NCBI GenBank assembly: GCA_002361735.1 | Contig: DETS01000010.1 | Span: 970-35,165 of the forward strand | DNA: 34,196 nt | Reading direction: 5' to 3' | DNA from: Lachnospiraceae bacterium UBA3282 | GTDB taxonomy: Bacteria; Bacillota; Clostridia; Lachnospirales; Lachnospiraceae | Shown here: one piece after another, positions 14,092 to 22,725 of the stretch | Numbering within the stretch: the stretch's first letter is position 1 | Layout of the letters: each line of letters begins with the position of its first letter | Notes under the pieces: generated by a model | Told to the model about the DNA's origin: nothing | What the model saw: only the letters and a program-made list of their open reading frames with translations | Databases searched by the model: none | Translations under genes and position numbers: made by a program

Positions 14092-16434
14092 TTACCTGCT
14101 TTTCAAATAGGCCTCCACGCACAGCCTTCCCCGTTTCACATAAAAGGTGACCGCCCCGCTCTCAGGCGTCTGATAAATACGGCAGCCCTGCTCCTGCAGT
14201 CTCTCCAAAGTTTCCCTGTGGGGATGCCCGTAGGAATTGTCCCTCCCGGCGGATATCAGCGCGATCTGCGGATTTGCGAGAGCAAGAAACTCGTCGGAGG
14301 TAGAATTTTTTGAGCCGTGATGGGCCACTTTCAAAAGAGTGATATTCTCTGCCGACTTACCTGTATCAGAGCGCACAGCCTCCTGCTCCACCGGCCGTGC
14401 AAGCCGCCCGGTCACCAGCGCCTCGCCTTCCCCTTCCAAATCGCCTGTAAACAGGGCGGAAAAGTCCCCGTAAGTCAGGTACAATACCGTGGAGTAGGCG
14501 TTCGTATCCCGGTTTTCATAACCTCCCTGCGGATGCAGGCAGGTTAAAATAACTTTACCAAGAGAAAGGTTGTCTCCACGCGAAATAAAACGCACCGGCA
14601 CGCCTTTTGACTCCGCAAGCGCCGCAAGCGTCAGATAATTTTCATTCCGGCTGTTCGGGGCGACATCCGGCATGACCAGCATTTTGATGCGAATCCCGTT
14701 TTCTTCGTAAGTCTCCATCATCTCTCTGATCCCGTTTTCGTGATCGCTGTCCGGATGCGTAACAAACACGGCATCCAGCGAGGATACACCCCTGTATTTT
14801 AAGAAAGGAAGGATTTGATACTTTCCCACATCGCTCTTGTCTGAGCTGCCTCCGTCAATGAGGAGGCTTCTCCCGTCAGGCGCATGCAGATAGATGCAGT
14901 CTCCCTGTCCCACATCGATAAAGGTAATCTCCAGCCCTGCCGGTATACGCAGCGCGAGGATCAAAACCGCGACTGCAACACCCGCAAAAAACTGCCGCCT
15001 GTTCATCCTTTTGGCAAAATATGTAAGCGCCGCTAAGATTGTCAGAAAGAGAACGACCTGAATGCCCGCAGGATGCCCCGCGATCCATTTTTTGCCCGGC
15101 AGTCTTGCGCAGATTTCACAGCATTTTTCATATAAGGATAAAACCGCGATTCCCGGAAGGACTGCCGGCTTTCCCAGCGGCAGGAACACAGCTGCTGCCG
15201 CCAGCGTCAAAACACCGCTTTCCAAAACGATTCCCATGCAAGGAATCACAAGCAGATTGAGCAGGACCGAGTACGGCGGAAATTCATAGTAAAAGCACAG
15301 GTAGACAGGCAGGGTGGACATGGATATCCATGCCCCCGTAAACAGAGCCTTCAGACATTTCGGCTTTTTGGGAAAATGCCCCGACACTGCCGGCAGAAAG
15401 CCGATACCGCAGATAGCGCCGAAAGAGAAAAGGAAACCGCTGTGGAACAGGTAGAGCGGCTGACTTATCAGGATCAGAATCGCAGCAGTCGTCATTGCCG
15501 TGAACAGATCATAACTCCTTTTAAGCAGCCCGGCGGCAAGCTTCATGGAAAACATGATAAACGCCCTCACGACGGATACACTCATCCCCGTCATCATACC
15601 GTAACAGTACATCCATGCAATTGTTAATATTATGTCAACCAATTTTGGGACGCGCAGACGCTCCAACAGCTTGTAAAAGCCCATGCCGAGAAGGGAAAGA
15701 TGCAGGCCGCTGATGGCAAGGATGTGGATGATCCCGTTTTGCTGATACATATCTTTGACCTCTCCATCCAAAAGCCCCTTTTCTCCCAAAAGCATCGCCC
15801 CAAAAACGGTCGCCTCCCGCTCAGGACAGCATGCCCGCAGAAGGAGGGACAGATAGCATCTGCACTGATATAAGCTTTCCAAAAAAGTGTTTTTTCCGCC
15901 GTCATCCGCCAGCAGCTTGGCATTCATCAGTCTGCCCTGCTGCCCCAGTGTTCGATAATAGTCTGCGGCGTCAAACTCTCCCGGATTCGTGGCGTGGGTA
16001 AAGGCAAAAAACTTTCCCTCCATCAGGACAAGGCTTCCCATGGCGGGCTCCTCTCCCTCCAGATAACACAGTACGCCCTCTATGTCCTCCGTTCCGGGAA
16101 AACACAGGCTTTCCCTGTTCTTTTTACAATACGCTCTCATCTGTTTTGCGGTATTGCCCCCGACAGCCGGGGATTGATCTTTCTTTGAATGATTCAGAAT
16201 TTGCATCAGGCTTTTCACCTGATCCGATTTCAGGACAATGACCTGTCCCAAAGACAGTACCGATACTTCTTTCTCCCGCGAAAGCTTATGTTCCTTCCCT
16301 TCAACGACGCCGAGGATCGTCAGGCTCTCCCGATTCCATCGGCCGTAATCTGTTTTCTTCTGTGGAATCAAAAAGCTTCCTAAAAGCAGCACCGCCACAA
16401 ATGCCAGCCCAAGCAGGCACAGGGGTCTGCGCAT
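14092..16434 (-). CDS. comEC: DNA internalisation competence protein ComEC/Rec2
   Basis: 780 residues, full length. ComEC forms the channel that carries single-stranded DNA across the membrane during transformation. It has an N-terminal membrane helix (about 5-22) and OB-like DUF4131 region to about 200, a polytopic competence domain with many hydrophobic helices (about 210-500, containing GIIHILAISGLHLSLLGMG), and a C-terminal metallo-beta-lactamase domain (DVGQGDCIYLHAPDG, VTHPDSDHENG, KVAHHGSKNS and GRDNSYGHPH), proposed to degrade the second strand. All metal-binding motifs appear intact, so it is not an obvious pseudogene. AAGGAG precedes the ATG. It lies 28 bases after the GerMN lipoprotein gene and upstream of holA. 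Confidence 0.95.
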   Translation of the reverse strand: MRRPLCLLGLAFVAVLLLGSFLIPQKKTDYGRWNRESLTILGVVEGKEHKLSREKEVSVLSLGQVIVLKSDQVKSLMQILNHSKKDQSPAVGGNTAKQMRAYCKKNRESLCFPGTEDIEGVLCYLEGEEPAMGSLVLMEGKFFAFTHATNPGEFDAADYYRTLGQQGRLMNAKLLADDGGKNTFLESLYQCRCYLSLLLRACCPEREATVFGAMLLGEKGLLDGEVKDMYQQNGIIHILAISGLHLSLLGMGFYKLLERLRVPKLVDIILTIAWMYCYGMMTGMSVSVVRAFIMFSMKLAAGLLKRSYDLFTAMTTAAILILISQPLYLFHSGFLFSFGAICGIGFLPAVSGHFPKKPKCLKALFTGAWISMSTLPVYLCFYYEFPPYSVLLNLLVIPCMGIVLESGVLTLAAAAVFLPLGKPAVLPGIAVLSLYEKCCEICARLPGKKWIAGHPAGIQVVLFLTILAALTYFAKRMNRRQFFAGVAVAVLILALRIPAGLEITFIDVGQGDCIYLHAPDGRSLLIDGGSSDKSDVGKYQILPFLKYRGVSSLDAVFVTHPDSDHENGIREMMETYEENGIRIKMLVMPDVAPNSRNENYLTLAALAESKGVPVRFISRGDNLSLGKVILTCLHPQGGYENRDTNAYSTVLYLTYGDFSALFTGDLEGEGEALVTGRLARPVEQEAVRSDTGKSAENITLLKVAHHGSKNSTSDEFLALANPQIALISAGRDNSYGHPHRETLERLQEQGCRIYQTPESGAVTFYVKRGRLCVEAYLKSR

Positions 16435-16462
16435 AAAGCATCATCTCCTTTTTATGCAGTTG

Positions 16463-17428
16463 TCAATATCCGGTTCCCGTGGGTTCCAGCATATCCAAAT
16501 TTCTCTCAAACACATTGTTCAGGCTCAGCTTTTCCCGATAAGAGATATCTGTCTCGCCGTCCACGGATATCTGCACCTTATTCACGTTGGACAACTCCAC
16601 CAGTGAATTTGTGATAGAATAGATCGTCACGTCTGAGGTCACATTGTAGGGCTGGTTTAGAAATTCCCCGCTTAAGTTTACATAACATATACCGTCTTTC
16701 ACCGTTACGCTGAGCACCTTGGTACCCGGATTAACGGTCGGATAAATTCCTTCCCCCGCAGGTCCCTCCACCAGCTTCTCCACCACCAGCTTCTCCAGTG
16801 AGATATTACTGTTGTATACCACATTGCGGCGTTCTTCCTCCACCAGATAATCTCCCGACGCATTCGCAAAATAAAGGCGCAGATCCACCTTCTCATAAGC
16901 GTTGATCTCATTGCCGGCATTCTCGATAAAGCTCTCCCCGTCCATCACGCCGATGGCAACTCCCGCCTGATCTACAAGCTGCTCCCCCTTGACCGTGAAA
17001 GCCACGCGCTCCACCTGCTTTAACTGAATCACCGTCCGCACGATGGATGCCCGCACCAATACTTCCCGCGCGCCCCGCAGTTCACGGTAACGCTCATCAA
17101 AATCAAGCGTGAGCAGACCGTTGTCCAGCGTATGCCCCACCAGTGCAAACTCTTTGGCAAGCGGCGTCTCATACTCCAACCGCGCCGAAATCACGGAAAG
17201 CTCCTCCAAAAGTTCCTCTAAAAGAAGCGTCTCATCCGTCGTCTCGCTCCGATACTCTCTGGAAATGATCTTTGTCTCATCATTGTTTACATAATATATC
17301 CGGTAAACCGTTCCGCTCCCCCCGTTTTCGCCGTTTGCGCAGGCGCAAAGTATGCCGAGCATCCCTGTCAAAAGGAGGAGAAGCCCCAATATCTTTCCTT
17401 TTTTCCCTATCATGACCATGTTTCCCAA
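16463..17428 (-). CDS. GerMN-domain lipoprotein
   Basis: 321 residues. A hydrophobic signal (about 12-27) ends in a lipobox LCAC, so residue C30 should be lipid-anchored outside the membrane. Two GerMN-like repeats follow (about 60-175 and 195-305); TLDNGLLTLDFDERYREL and VKDGICYVNLSGEFLN are the matching strands. GerMN domains occur in spore germination protein GerM and in actinobacterial LpqB, which sits next to kinase MtrB and modulates it. Here too the gene lies immediately after a histidine kinase gene (gap 3 bases) and may modulate it. The start is probably TTG at 17428 with GAAAGG 8 nt upstream inside the kinase gene; an ATG at 17419 is possible. Confidence 0.85.
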   Translation of the reverse strand: MGNMVMIGKKGKILGLLLLLTGMLGILCACANGENGGSGTVYRIYYVNNDETKIISREYRSETTDETLLLEELLEELSVISARLEYETPLAKEFALVGHTLDNGLLTLDFDERYRELRGAREVLVRASIVRTVIQLKQVERVAFTVKGEQLVDQAGVAIGVMDGESFIENAGNEINAYEKVDLRLYFANASGDYLVEEERRNVVYNSNISLEKLVVEKLVEGPAGEGIYPTVNPGTKVLSVTVKDGICYVNLSGEFLNQPYNVTSDVTIYSITNSLVELSNVNKVQISVDGETDISYREKLSLNNVFERNLDMLEPTGTGY

Positions 17429-17431
17429 TCT

Positions 17432-18970
17432 CTAAGCCTTTCTCCTTGTCCGCCGCTCACCGGGCTGCGCCGCGATATACTTAAGCGGTATCTTTACCGT
17501 AAAGTCCGTGCCTTCCCCTTCCAGGCTGGACACTTTGATGGTGCCGCGGTGCATACGGATGGCGCTCTTGGTGATTGCCAGACCGAGTCCCGTGCCGCCG
17601 ACCTCCCGGGAACGTGACTTATCCACGCGATAAAAGCGCTCAAAGATGTGTTCCAATTCCTCCTCGGGAATGCCCACGCCGGAATCTTCCACCTGCACCG
17701 TAAAATACTGATGGTCTGCGTCCAGCGTCACTTTCACAAATCCGTGTTCTTTATTGTACTTGATCGCATTCTCTACCAGATTGGACAGTGCAAGCGTCAG
17801 TTTCACCTCGTCCACCGAAGCCGTCACCGGGCGCAGACTCTCATAGACAAGCTGCACATCCCTGCGCATGGCGATTGGCCGGAGCCTTTTCATGATCAGC
17901 TCTACCAGTGCGTTGATGTCCACTTCCGAGATATTCAGATCGGACGCCTTTCTGTCCATCTTCACCAGAGAGAGCAGGTCGTTTATGATCTTATCCTCAC
18001 GCTCGATCTCAGCGGCAATGTCCGTCATAAATTCCTGATAAACTTCTAAGGGCACATCCTTTTGCGTGATCAGAGAATCCGCCAGCACTTTCATGGAAGT
18101 GATCGGCGTCCTCAGTTCATGGGAGACATTGGACACAAAATCCTGTCTGGAATCGTCCAGCATCTTCATTCTCCCCAGCACTCTGTTGAAGGCGTCTCCG
18201 ATATGCTCCGTCTCCAGACAGTCCGGCACCGAGATGGGCTCGCTCGTGTAACCTTCCTGCACCTGATCCAGCGCCTCTATGATCTTTTTGAAGGGCTGGA
18301 AAAGGAATTTGGAGACCAAAAGCGTGACCACGAAAATCAGCACGCCCACGATCGACTCCACCACCATCGCCTGTCTGTTCAGACTGTCCATGGTGGCAAT
18401 CACACTGTCGTTTGAGGCGCTCACCAGCATAACACCCCGCACCAATTCAAACGAATCCCCCGCCCCTACCGGCAGGTCCGCCGCCGCCACCGTCTCCATG
18501 ATGGGGATGGTCATTTCGATATAACCGTTCTCCCTGTCATAGCCTTCCGTACTCTCTCCCCGCAGACAGCGGATGACCTCCTCCGATATGATGGTCTTTC
18601 CCTCGCTGATGCCGTAGGTATCCTTTATGATTTTCAATTCCGTATTGATGATGAGCACACGACCGTCATAGAGATTCGAGAGCTGTTCCAGCTCCGCATT
18701 GATCACCTCCGAAGAAGTGTCCTCCAGATAATGACGGGCAATCAGATGATTGGCAAGGATCCTGACCTGTGTCGCGATATCGGATGACCTCACGCTGATT
18801 GCACGCCGTTCATAGTTTTGCAGAATCGCATGGCGCATAACAAAACAGGGAATCAGCCCGACAATGAGTAAAATCAGAAAAATGCGTACCTTCAGGCTTC
18901 TTAAGAATGTAATTTTATGAAATCGAAATTTAGGCAAAGTAGTATCCAACCCCCCACTTAGTACGCACAT
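17432..18970 (-). CDS. Membrane sensor histidine kinase (OmpR-partner type, MtrB/WalK-like)
   Basis: Up to 512 residues. Two membrane helices (about 26-47 and 196-218) enclose an extracellular sensor of about 150 residues; a HAMP segment (LFQPFKKIIEALDQV) follows, then directly the H-box FVSNVSHELRTPITSMK (no PAS domain), N-box LSNLVENAIKY, and G boxes VEDSGVGIPEEELEHIFERF and GGTGLGLAI. It should phosphorylate the response regulator encoded just upstream. The start is uncertain: ATG at 18970 overlaps the regulator gene by 41 bases; TTG at 18937 would give 501 residues. It is followed by the GerMN lipoprotein gene, a layout like mtrB-lpqB. Confidence 0.92.
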   Translation of the reverse strand: MCVLSGGLDTTLPKFRFHKITFLRSLKVRIFLILLIVGLIPCFVMRHAILQNYERRAISVRSSDIATQVRILANHLIARHYLEDTSSEVINAELEQLSNLYDGRVLIINTELKIIKDTYGISEGKTIISEEVIRCLRGESTEGYDRENGYIEMTIPIMETVAAADLPVGAGDSFELVRGVMLVSASNDSVIATMDSLNRQAMVVESIVGVLIFVVTLLVSKFLFQPFKKIIEALDQVQEGYTSEPISVPDCLETEHIGDAFNRVLGRMKMLDDSRQDFVSNVSHELRTPITSMKVLADSLITQKDVPLEVYQEFMTDIAAEIEREDKIINDLLSLVKMDRKASDLNISEVDINALVELIMKRLRPIAMRRDVQLVYESLRPVTASVDEVKLTLALSNLVENAIKYNKEHGFVKVTLDADHQYFTVQVEDSGVGIPEEELEHIFERFYRVDKSRSREVGGTGLGLAITKSAIRMHRGTIKVSSLEGEGTDFTVKIPLKYIAAQPGERRTRRKA

Positions 18971-19619
18971 ACATGGGTTCGCCGGGAATCTCCTCTATCT
19001 TTTCACGCAGCCTTCTGATATGTACGTCAACGGTCCTCACGTCACCCGGATAGTCGCTCCCCCAAACCAGTTTCAGAAGCTCCTCCCTGCCGTAAACTTT
19101 ACCATGGTTCTTCATCAGAAGCTCCAGCACTTCAAATTCTTTTGCCGTCAGATTGATTTCCCGGTCTTTGATATAAACCCGTCTGCCTTCGCAGTCAAGC
19201 CGCATATCTCCCCGTTCCACCATTTTGACCGCTTCTTCCCGCTGCGGCGCCTTGCGGTTCGTTCTGCGCATGATCGCCTTGATCCTCGCCTTTACCTCCA
19301 GAATATTAAAGGGTTTCGTAATATAATCGTCCGCGCCGTATTCAAGCCCCAGAATCTTGTCCATATCATCGCCCTTCGCTGTCAGCATGACAATGGGTAC
19401 ACCGGAAAATTCCCGAATCTGTTGGCACACTTCGAAACCTGTCATCTTGGGAAGCATCACATCCAACAATATGATATCGTAACTGTTTTCTTCCGCCAAC
19501 CGCAAAGCTTCCTCCCCGTCATAGGCGCAGTCCACTTCCATGCCGTCCTGCTCTAAGCTGAAGCGGATTCCCTTTACGATCAATTTTTCATCATCCACCA
19601 CCAAAACTCTCTGTGCCAT
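18930..19619 (-). CDS. OmpR-family response regulator (WalR/MtrA-like)
   Basis: 229 residues. Receiver domain with acidic pocket VVDDE near the start, the phosphorylated aspartate in IILLDVMLP (about residue 53), T in VMLTAK and K in DDYITKPF. The C-terminal winged-helix domain ends in VRTVDVHIRRLREKIE and TKWGVGYYF, close to WalR-type regulators. Genes bound by it cannot be predicted. It overlaps the kinase gene and follows comEA by 25 bases, so comEA, regulator, kinase, GerMN lipoprotein, comEC and holA are likely one transcript. The name walR is withheld because the typical wal accessory genes (walH, walI, walJ) are absent. Confidence 0.93.
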   Translation of the reverse strand: MAQRVLVVDDEKLIVKGIRFSLEQDGMEVDCAYDGEEALRLAEENSYDIILLDVMLPKMTGFEVCQQIREFSGVPIVMLTAKGDDMDKILGLEYGADDYITKPFNILEVKARIKAIMRRTNRKAPQREEAVKMVERGDMRLDCEGRRVYIKDREINLTAKEFEVLELLMKNHGKVYGREELLKLVWGSDYPGDVRTVDVHIRRLREKIEEIPGEPMYVRTKWGVGYYFA

Positions 19620-19644
19620 CTTTTCTGTCCTTATCTGTTCTGCC

Positions 19645-20499
19645 TTATTCCACGCTGATATTGTCCTTTATCTTTTCGTACATACCTTCTTTGATACCGT
19701 TCACCTTCATGATATCCTCCGGCTTCGCAAAGCCGCCGTGGGACTCTCTGTAAGAAATGATCGCTGCCGCACGGGTCTCACCCACACCCGGGATCGTGCA
19801 TAACTCCTGCTTTGTGGCCGTGTTGATGTTGATCCTGCCCGACTGATTCCCGTTTCCCGCATCCGCCTGCTTCGCGGCTTCCTCTCCCGGCGCGTCTTCC
19901 TGCCCGATGATGCCGATCTGCACAGTCGTTTCTCCTTTATCTCCCGCCGCAGCGTCGGATTCCGATTTTTCACACGCCGCCGATACAGCCCCTTTCGCTG
20001 CCGCCGCTTCCTCCACGGTGGGAATCACAAGTTTCGCACCGTCTGAAAGGGTTTGCGCCTGGTTTACATAATTTCGTTCCGCATCCTCCGAAAATCCGCC
20101 CGCCTCCTGTACCGCCTCATAAACACGGCTTCCCGCAGGCAGCTCATAGACGCCCGGCGCTTTCACGGCCCCGCAGACATGAACAAAGAGCTTGCCGCTC
20201 TCCGCAGGCTCCTGCTGCGCTTTTCCCTCCGCAGTCGCTTCCGTCCTCTGAGAAATCGCCGCATCTTCCTGCGTTAACGTCGATACATCTCCTAAGTCCG
20301 CGTTCTTTCTTTCTCCGCTTTCTACTGTCTCCGATATGGTCTCCTGCGCCGCCGGTTGCTCCGTCAGGATGAGCAGTTCCTCCTTTTTCGTACAACCGCA
20401 CAAAAAACACGCGGTCACAAGCGCTCCCGCAAGGCATAGCTGCTTGGTATGTTCTAACCTGTTCCTTATTTCATTTTTGATTACATTTTTTCTCTGCAT
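19645..20499 (-). CDS. comEA: ComEA-type DNA-binding protein with a lipobox and SLBB domain
   Basis: 284 residues. ComEA captures double-stranded DNA outside the membrane and hands it to ComEC. The C-terminal 60 residues (about 222-284) are the helix-hairpin-helix region (ININTATKQELCTIPGVGE, ISYRESHGGF, IMKVNGIKEG). Residues 103-160 are an SLBB domain (LFVHVCGAVKAPGVYELPAG). The two are joined by an alanine/glutamate-rich linker. The N-terminus is unusual: after a hydrophobic segment it has LCGC, a lipobox, so C36 may be lipid-anchored rather than held by a transmembrane helix. The spacer 37-100 is low-complexity and acidic. AAGGGAG precedes the ATG. First gene of the comEA-holA row. Confidence 0.9.
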   Translation of the reverse strand: MQRKNVIKNEIRNRLEHTKQLCLAGALVTACFLCGCTKKEELLILTEQPAAQETISETVESGERKNADLGDVSTLTQEDAAISQRTEATAEGKAQQEPAESGKLFVHVCGAVKAPGVYELPAGSRVYEAVQEAGGFSEDAERNYVNQAQTLSDGAKLVIPTVEEAAAAKGAVSAACEKSESDAAAGDKGETTVQIGIIGQEDAPGEEAAKQADAGNGNQSGRININTATKQELCTIPGVGETRAAAIISYRESHGGFAKPEDIMKVNGIKEGMYEKIKDNISVE

Positions 20500-20578
20500 A
20501 GTCTCCCTTTCCGGCTTCTGCCGTGATCCGGGAGGCCCCCGCTATGCGTTGTATTCTCATTGTAAGATAAATTTTGCC

Positions 20579-21010
20579 CTATGTCCACTTAAAAATAACG
20601 ATTCCGACGATCATTACGCCCGCGCCAAGAAGCTTTTTCATTTCAAAAGGCTGCTTCTCCACCCCGAAAAGCCCGAAAATCTCAATGACATAGGCAATGA
20701 TGAGCTGAGAAACCACAATAAACATAACCGACCGCGCAGGTCCGAGCTGCTCCATGCTCTTAATGACCGTGTAAGTGATAAACGTGCCAATCGCGCCGCC
20801 AAGCAGCATATATTTGGGCTCAACCTTTAAAAGGGAAGCAAAGGAAGCGCGGTCGGAAAAAAGCCAGACCGCCAGACAGACCAACAGCGCCGTAAGCTGG
20901 ACAAAGGCATTTGCCACCCATATTCCCGACTGTTTGGTGACCTGCGTATTAAAGACTCCCTGCACGCTCATCAGTGCACCCGAAAGAATTGCAATCAAAA
21001 AACCAAGCAT
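20579..21010 (-). CDS. YdcZ-type (DUF606, DMT superfamily) small membrane transporter
   Basis: 143 residues with five hydrophobic helices. It begins MLGFLIAILSGALMSVQGVF and has the family block NTQVTKQSGIWVANAFVQL, then FITYTVIKSMEQLGPARSVM and QLIIAYVIEIFGLFGVEK. YdcZ proteins are half-size members of the drug/metabolite transporter superfamily and usually act as dimers or pairs; no partner is adjacent and the substrate is unknown. The start at 21010 has GGAGG with a short spacer; the frame upstream (to 21106) runs through the preceding terminator and is not used. It follows the solute-binding protein gene in the same direction, but the terminator between argues for separate transcription. 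Confidence 0.85.
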   Translation of the reverse strand: MLGFLIAILSGALMSVQGVFNTQVTKQSGIWVANAFVQLTALLVCLAVWLFSDRASFASLLKVEPKYMLLGGAIGTFITYTVIKSMEQLGPARSVMFIVVSQLIIAYVIEIFGLFGVEKQPFEMKKLLGAGVMIVGIVIFKWT

Positions 21011-21071
21011 AGTTACCTCCGTACCAAAGCTTTTTACAACCTGTCCTCCTGATTCTGCCCATAAGCCCAAA

Positions 21072-21101
21072 AAGACAAGACAGTGCAAACCGTCTTGTCT
21101 T
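21072..21101 (-). terminator. Terminator of the solute-binding protein gene
   Basis: 10-bp perfect stem (AAGACAAGAC at 21072-21081, GTCTTGTCTT at 21092-21101), 10-nt loop, followed on the minus strand by a T-run. Confidence 0.85.
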
Positions 21102-21124
21102 ATCATGAACCGTTTATGCTCTTT

Positions 21125-22657
21125 TTATTCCGTTTCGCCGCTCTGTTCCGTGCCGTCTTCCTCCTCCGGTTCCTCCTCGGTCTCCTCCACCGGAATTGGT
21201 ACGTCAATATACTCCTCCGTGTAGGCTTCTCCGAGCACCTGACCCATGATCTGTTCGGACAACGCCTTCAACGTATTGTTGGCGTCGTCTCCCTCCCAGA
21301 TTTTGGCAAAGGCGATTTCCATTTCCACCCAAAAATTGCTGGTCTCTATCATCTTTGGCATGGGCACCGCATTTTCGTACTCCATCAGAAAGGCTGCCGC
21401 ATTCGGATCTTCATAAGTGCTGTCACTGTGCACGGGCAGCTTTCCCGTCCTGGTATAGAGTTCGTCCGTCGCCTGCTGCGTCAGGTAGACCGCGAACTCG
21501 TTTGCCATCTCCTTTTTGGCGGAGTAGCCGTTGACAGCAACGCACTGCGTTACTGACAGGGAAGCGGAGGAAAGCTCCGCACTCACATCCGGCACCCGGG
21601 ATACCCCGAACTCGTAAGCAAAATTTCCTTCTTCCTTTGCCTTTTGCAGCCTGGAGAGCGCATCCGAAGTTGCCACCGTGTAGACGATCTTCCCATCCAG
21701 AAAGTCCTGCAATACCCCATCGTAACTGATTTCTTTGGTGTCAATGGAGAAAAACTGATTCAGATTCTGATAAACTCTCAGCGCCCGAATCGCGTCCTCA
21801 TTATAAATATGAATGGATTCCGCGTTATCGCCGTTTGCACCGCCTACATCAATACAGCCTCCTACCACAAAATAGTTATAGAAAATATCCGACACGTCCC
21901 ACTTAAAGACAGCCTCTACCTGCTCAGGCGCATCATAGACATCCGCCAGGGCAAGAATCTCGTCTATCGTCTCGGGAAGGGCTTCTTCCAGCTTCGCCAA
22001 AAGCTCCTCCTCCGTGATTGTGTCCGTCTCCGTAGATTCGCGGATCTCCTCCTCCACATCGCCGCTCTCTGCTTGTTCCTGCGCATCTTCCGCCAACGCC
22101 TGATCCCACTCCGCTTCAATCTGCGCCTTTGCCCAATCCTCCAAGTACGTTTTGTTGTAAAGAAGACAACTCGTTTCAAAATAATAGGGGTAGCCGATCT
22201 GCTTGTCGTGATAGGTCACTGCACGGATCGCCGTCTGCGGCAGGATATCCTCCATGGACGGGGTGCCCTCCGGAAGCTGCACCTCACTGGCAAGCCCCGC
22301 CAGATACGCCTTTTCCAAAGAATCATTGCTGACAATGTAGAGGTCGGGTCCTTCTTCCGTCTGCAGGGAAGCTCTGTTAATGGTCTCCAGATATTCCAGC
22401 CCCTGCGTATAAACGGGAACCACCCGCACACTGTCCTGATATTCACTGTAAGAAACTGCCATACTGTTCAGGTAATCCGTAAGTGCCTCGTCAGCATACC
22501 ACAGATACAAGGTTTCCCTGTGTCCGAAAAACGATTCCTCCACAGGCTCCTCCGTTTCCTCACGATGCACCGTCATCCCGAGCCTTCCCGCCGCATAGAG
22601 GCCGCCTGCGCACAGGGCAATGGCAAGGATCATGACCAATCTTTTCTGAAATGTCAC
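21125..22657 (-). CDS. Extracellular solute-binding protein, orphan
   Basis: 510 residues from a GTG start (22657) with AAGGAG 7 nt upstream. The N-terminus has one hydrophobic segment (RLVMILAIALCAGGLYAAG) serving as signal peptide or anchor; no convincing lipobox cysteine is present. Fold-type segments fit family 1 sugar-binding proteins: VVPVYTQGLEYLETI, GPDLYIVSNDSLEKAYLAG, QIGYPYYFETSCLLYNKTYLEDW, then LDGKIVYTVATSDALSRLQ and AVNGYSAKKEMANEFAVYLT. It carries an acidic insertion of about 60 residues after the LLYNKTYLEDW block and an acidic tail (ETEEEPEEEDGTE). No permease or ATPase gene is next to it, so the transport partner lies elsewhere or the protein senses rather than imports. Ligand unknown. 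Confidence 0.82.
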   Translation of the reverse strand: MTFQKRLVMILAIALCAGGLYAAGRLGMTVHREETEEPVEESFFGHRETLYLWYADEALTDYLNSMAVSYSEYQDSVRVVPVYTQGLEYLETINRASLQTEEGPDLYIVSNDSLEKAYLAGLASEVQLPEGTPSMEDILPQTAIRAVTYHDKQIGYPYYFETSCLLYNKTYLEDWAKAQIEAEWDQALAEDAQEQAESGDVEEEIRESTETDTITEEELLAKLEEALPETIDEILALADVYDAPEQVEAVFKWDVSDIFYNYFVVGGCIDVGGANGDNAESIHIYNEDAIRALRVYQNLNQFFSIDTKEISYDGVLQDFLDGKIVYTVATSDALSRLQKAKEEGNFAYEFGVSRVPDVSAELSSASLSVTQCVAVNGYSAKKEMANEFAVYLTQQATDELYTRTGKLPVHSDSTYEDPNAAAFLMEYENAVPMPKMIETSNFWVEMEIAFAKIWEGDDANNTLKALSEQIMGQVLGEAYTEEYIDVPIPVEETEEEPEEEDGTEQSGETE

Positions 22658-22687
22658 TTCTGTTCTCCTTATATTACAAATATATAC

Positions 22688-22715
22688 GGAGAATGCCGCT
22701 TCCCAGGCATTCTCC
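22688..22715 (-). repeat. Hairpin repeat, copy 3
   Basis: Perfect 10-bp stem GGAGAATGCC/GGCATTCTCC with the 8-nt loop GCTTCCCA. It lies in the gap between argD (stop about 10 bases away) and the solute-binding protein gene. No T-run follows. Confidence 0.75.
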
Positions 22716-22725
22716 CACACAAAAC

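Noticed and set aside
22688..22715. argD terminator
   Set aside because: The stem is strong but is followed by CGTATATATTT, not a T-run, and the same hairpin recurs elsewhere as a repeat.
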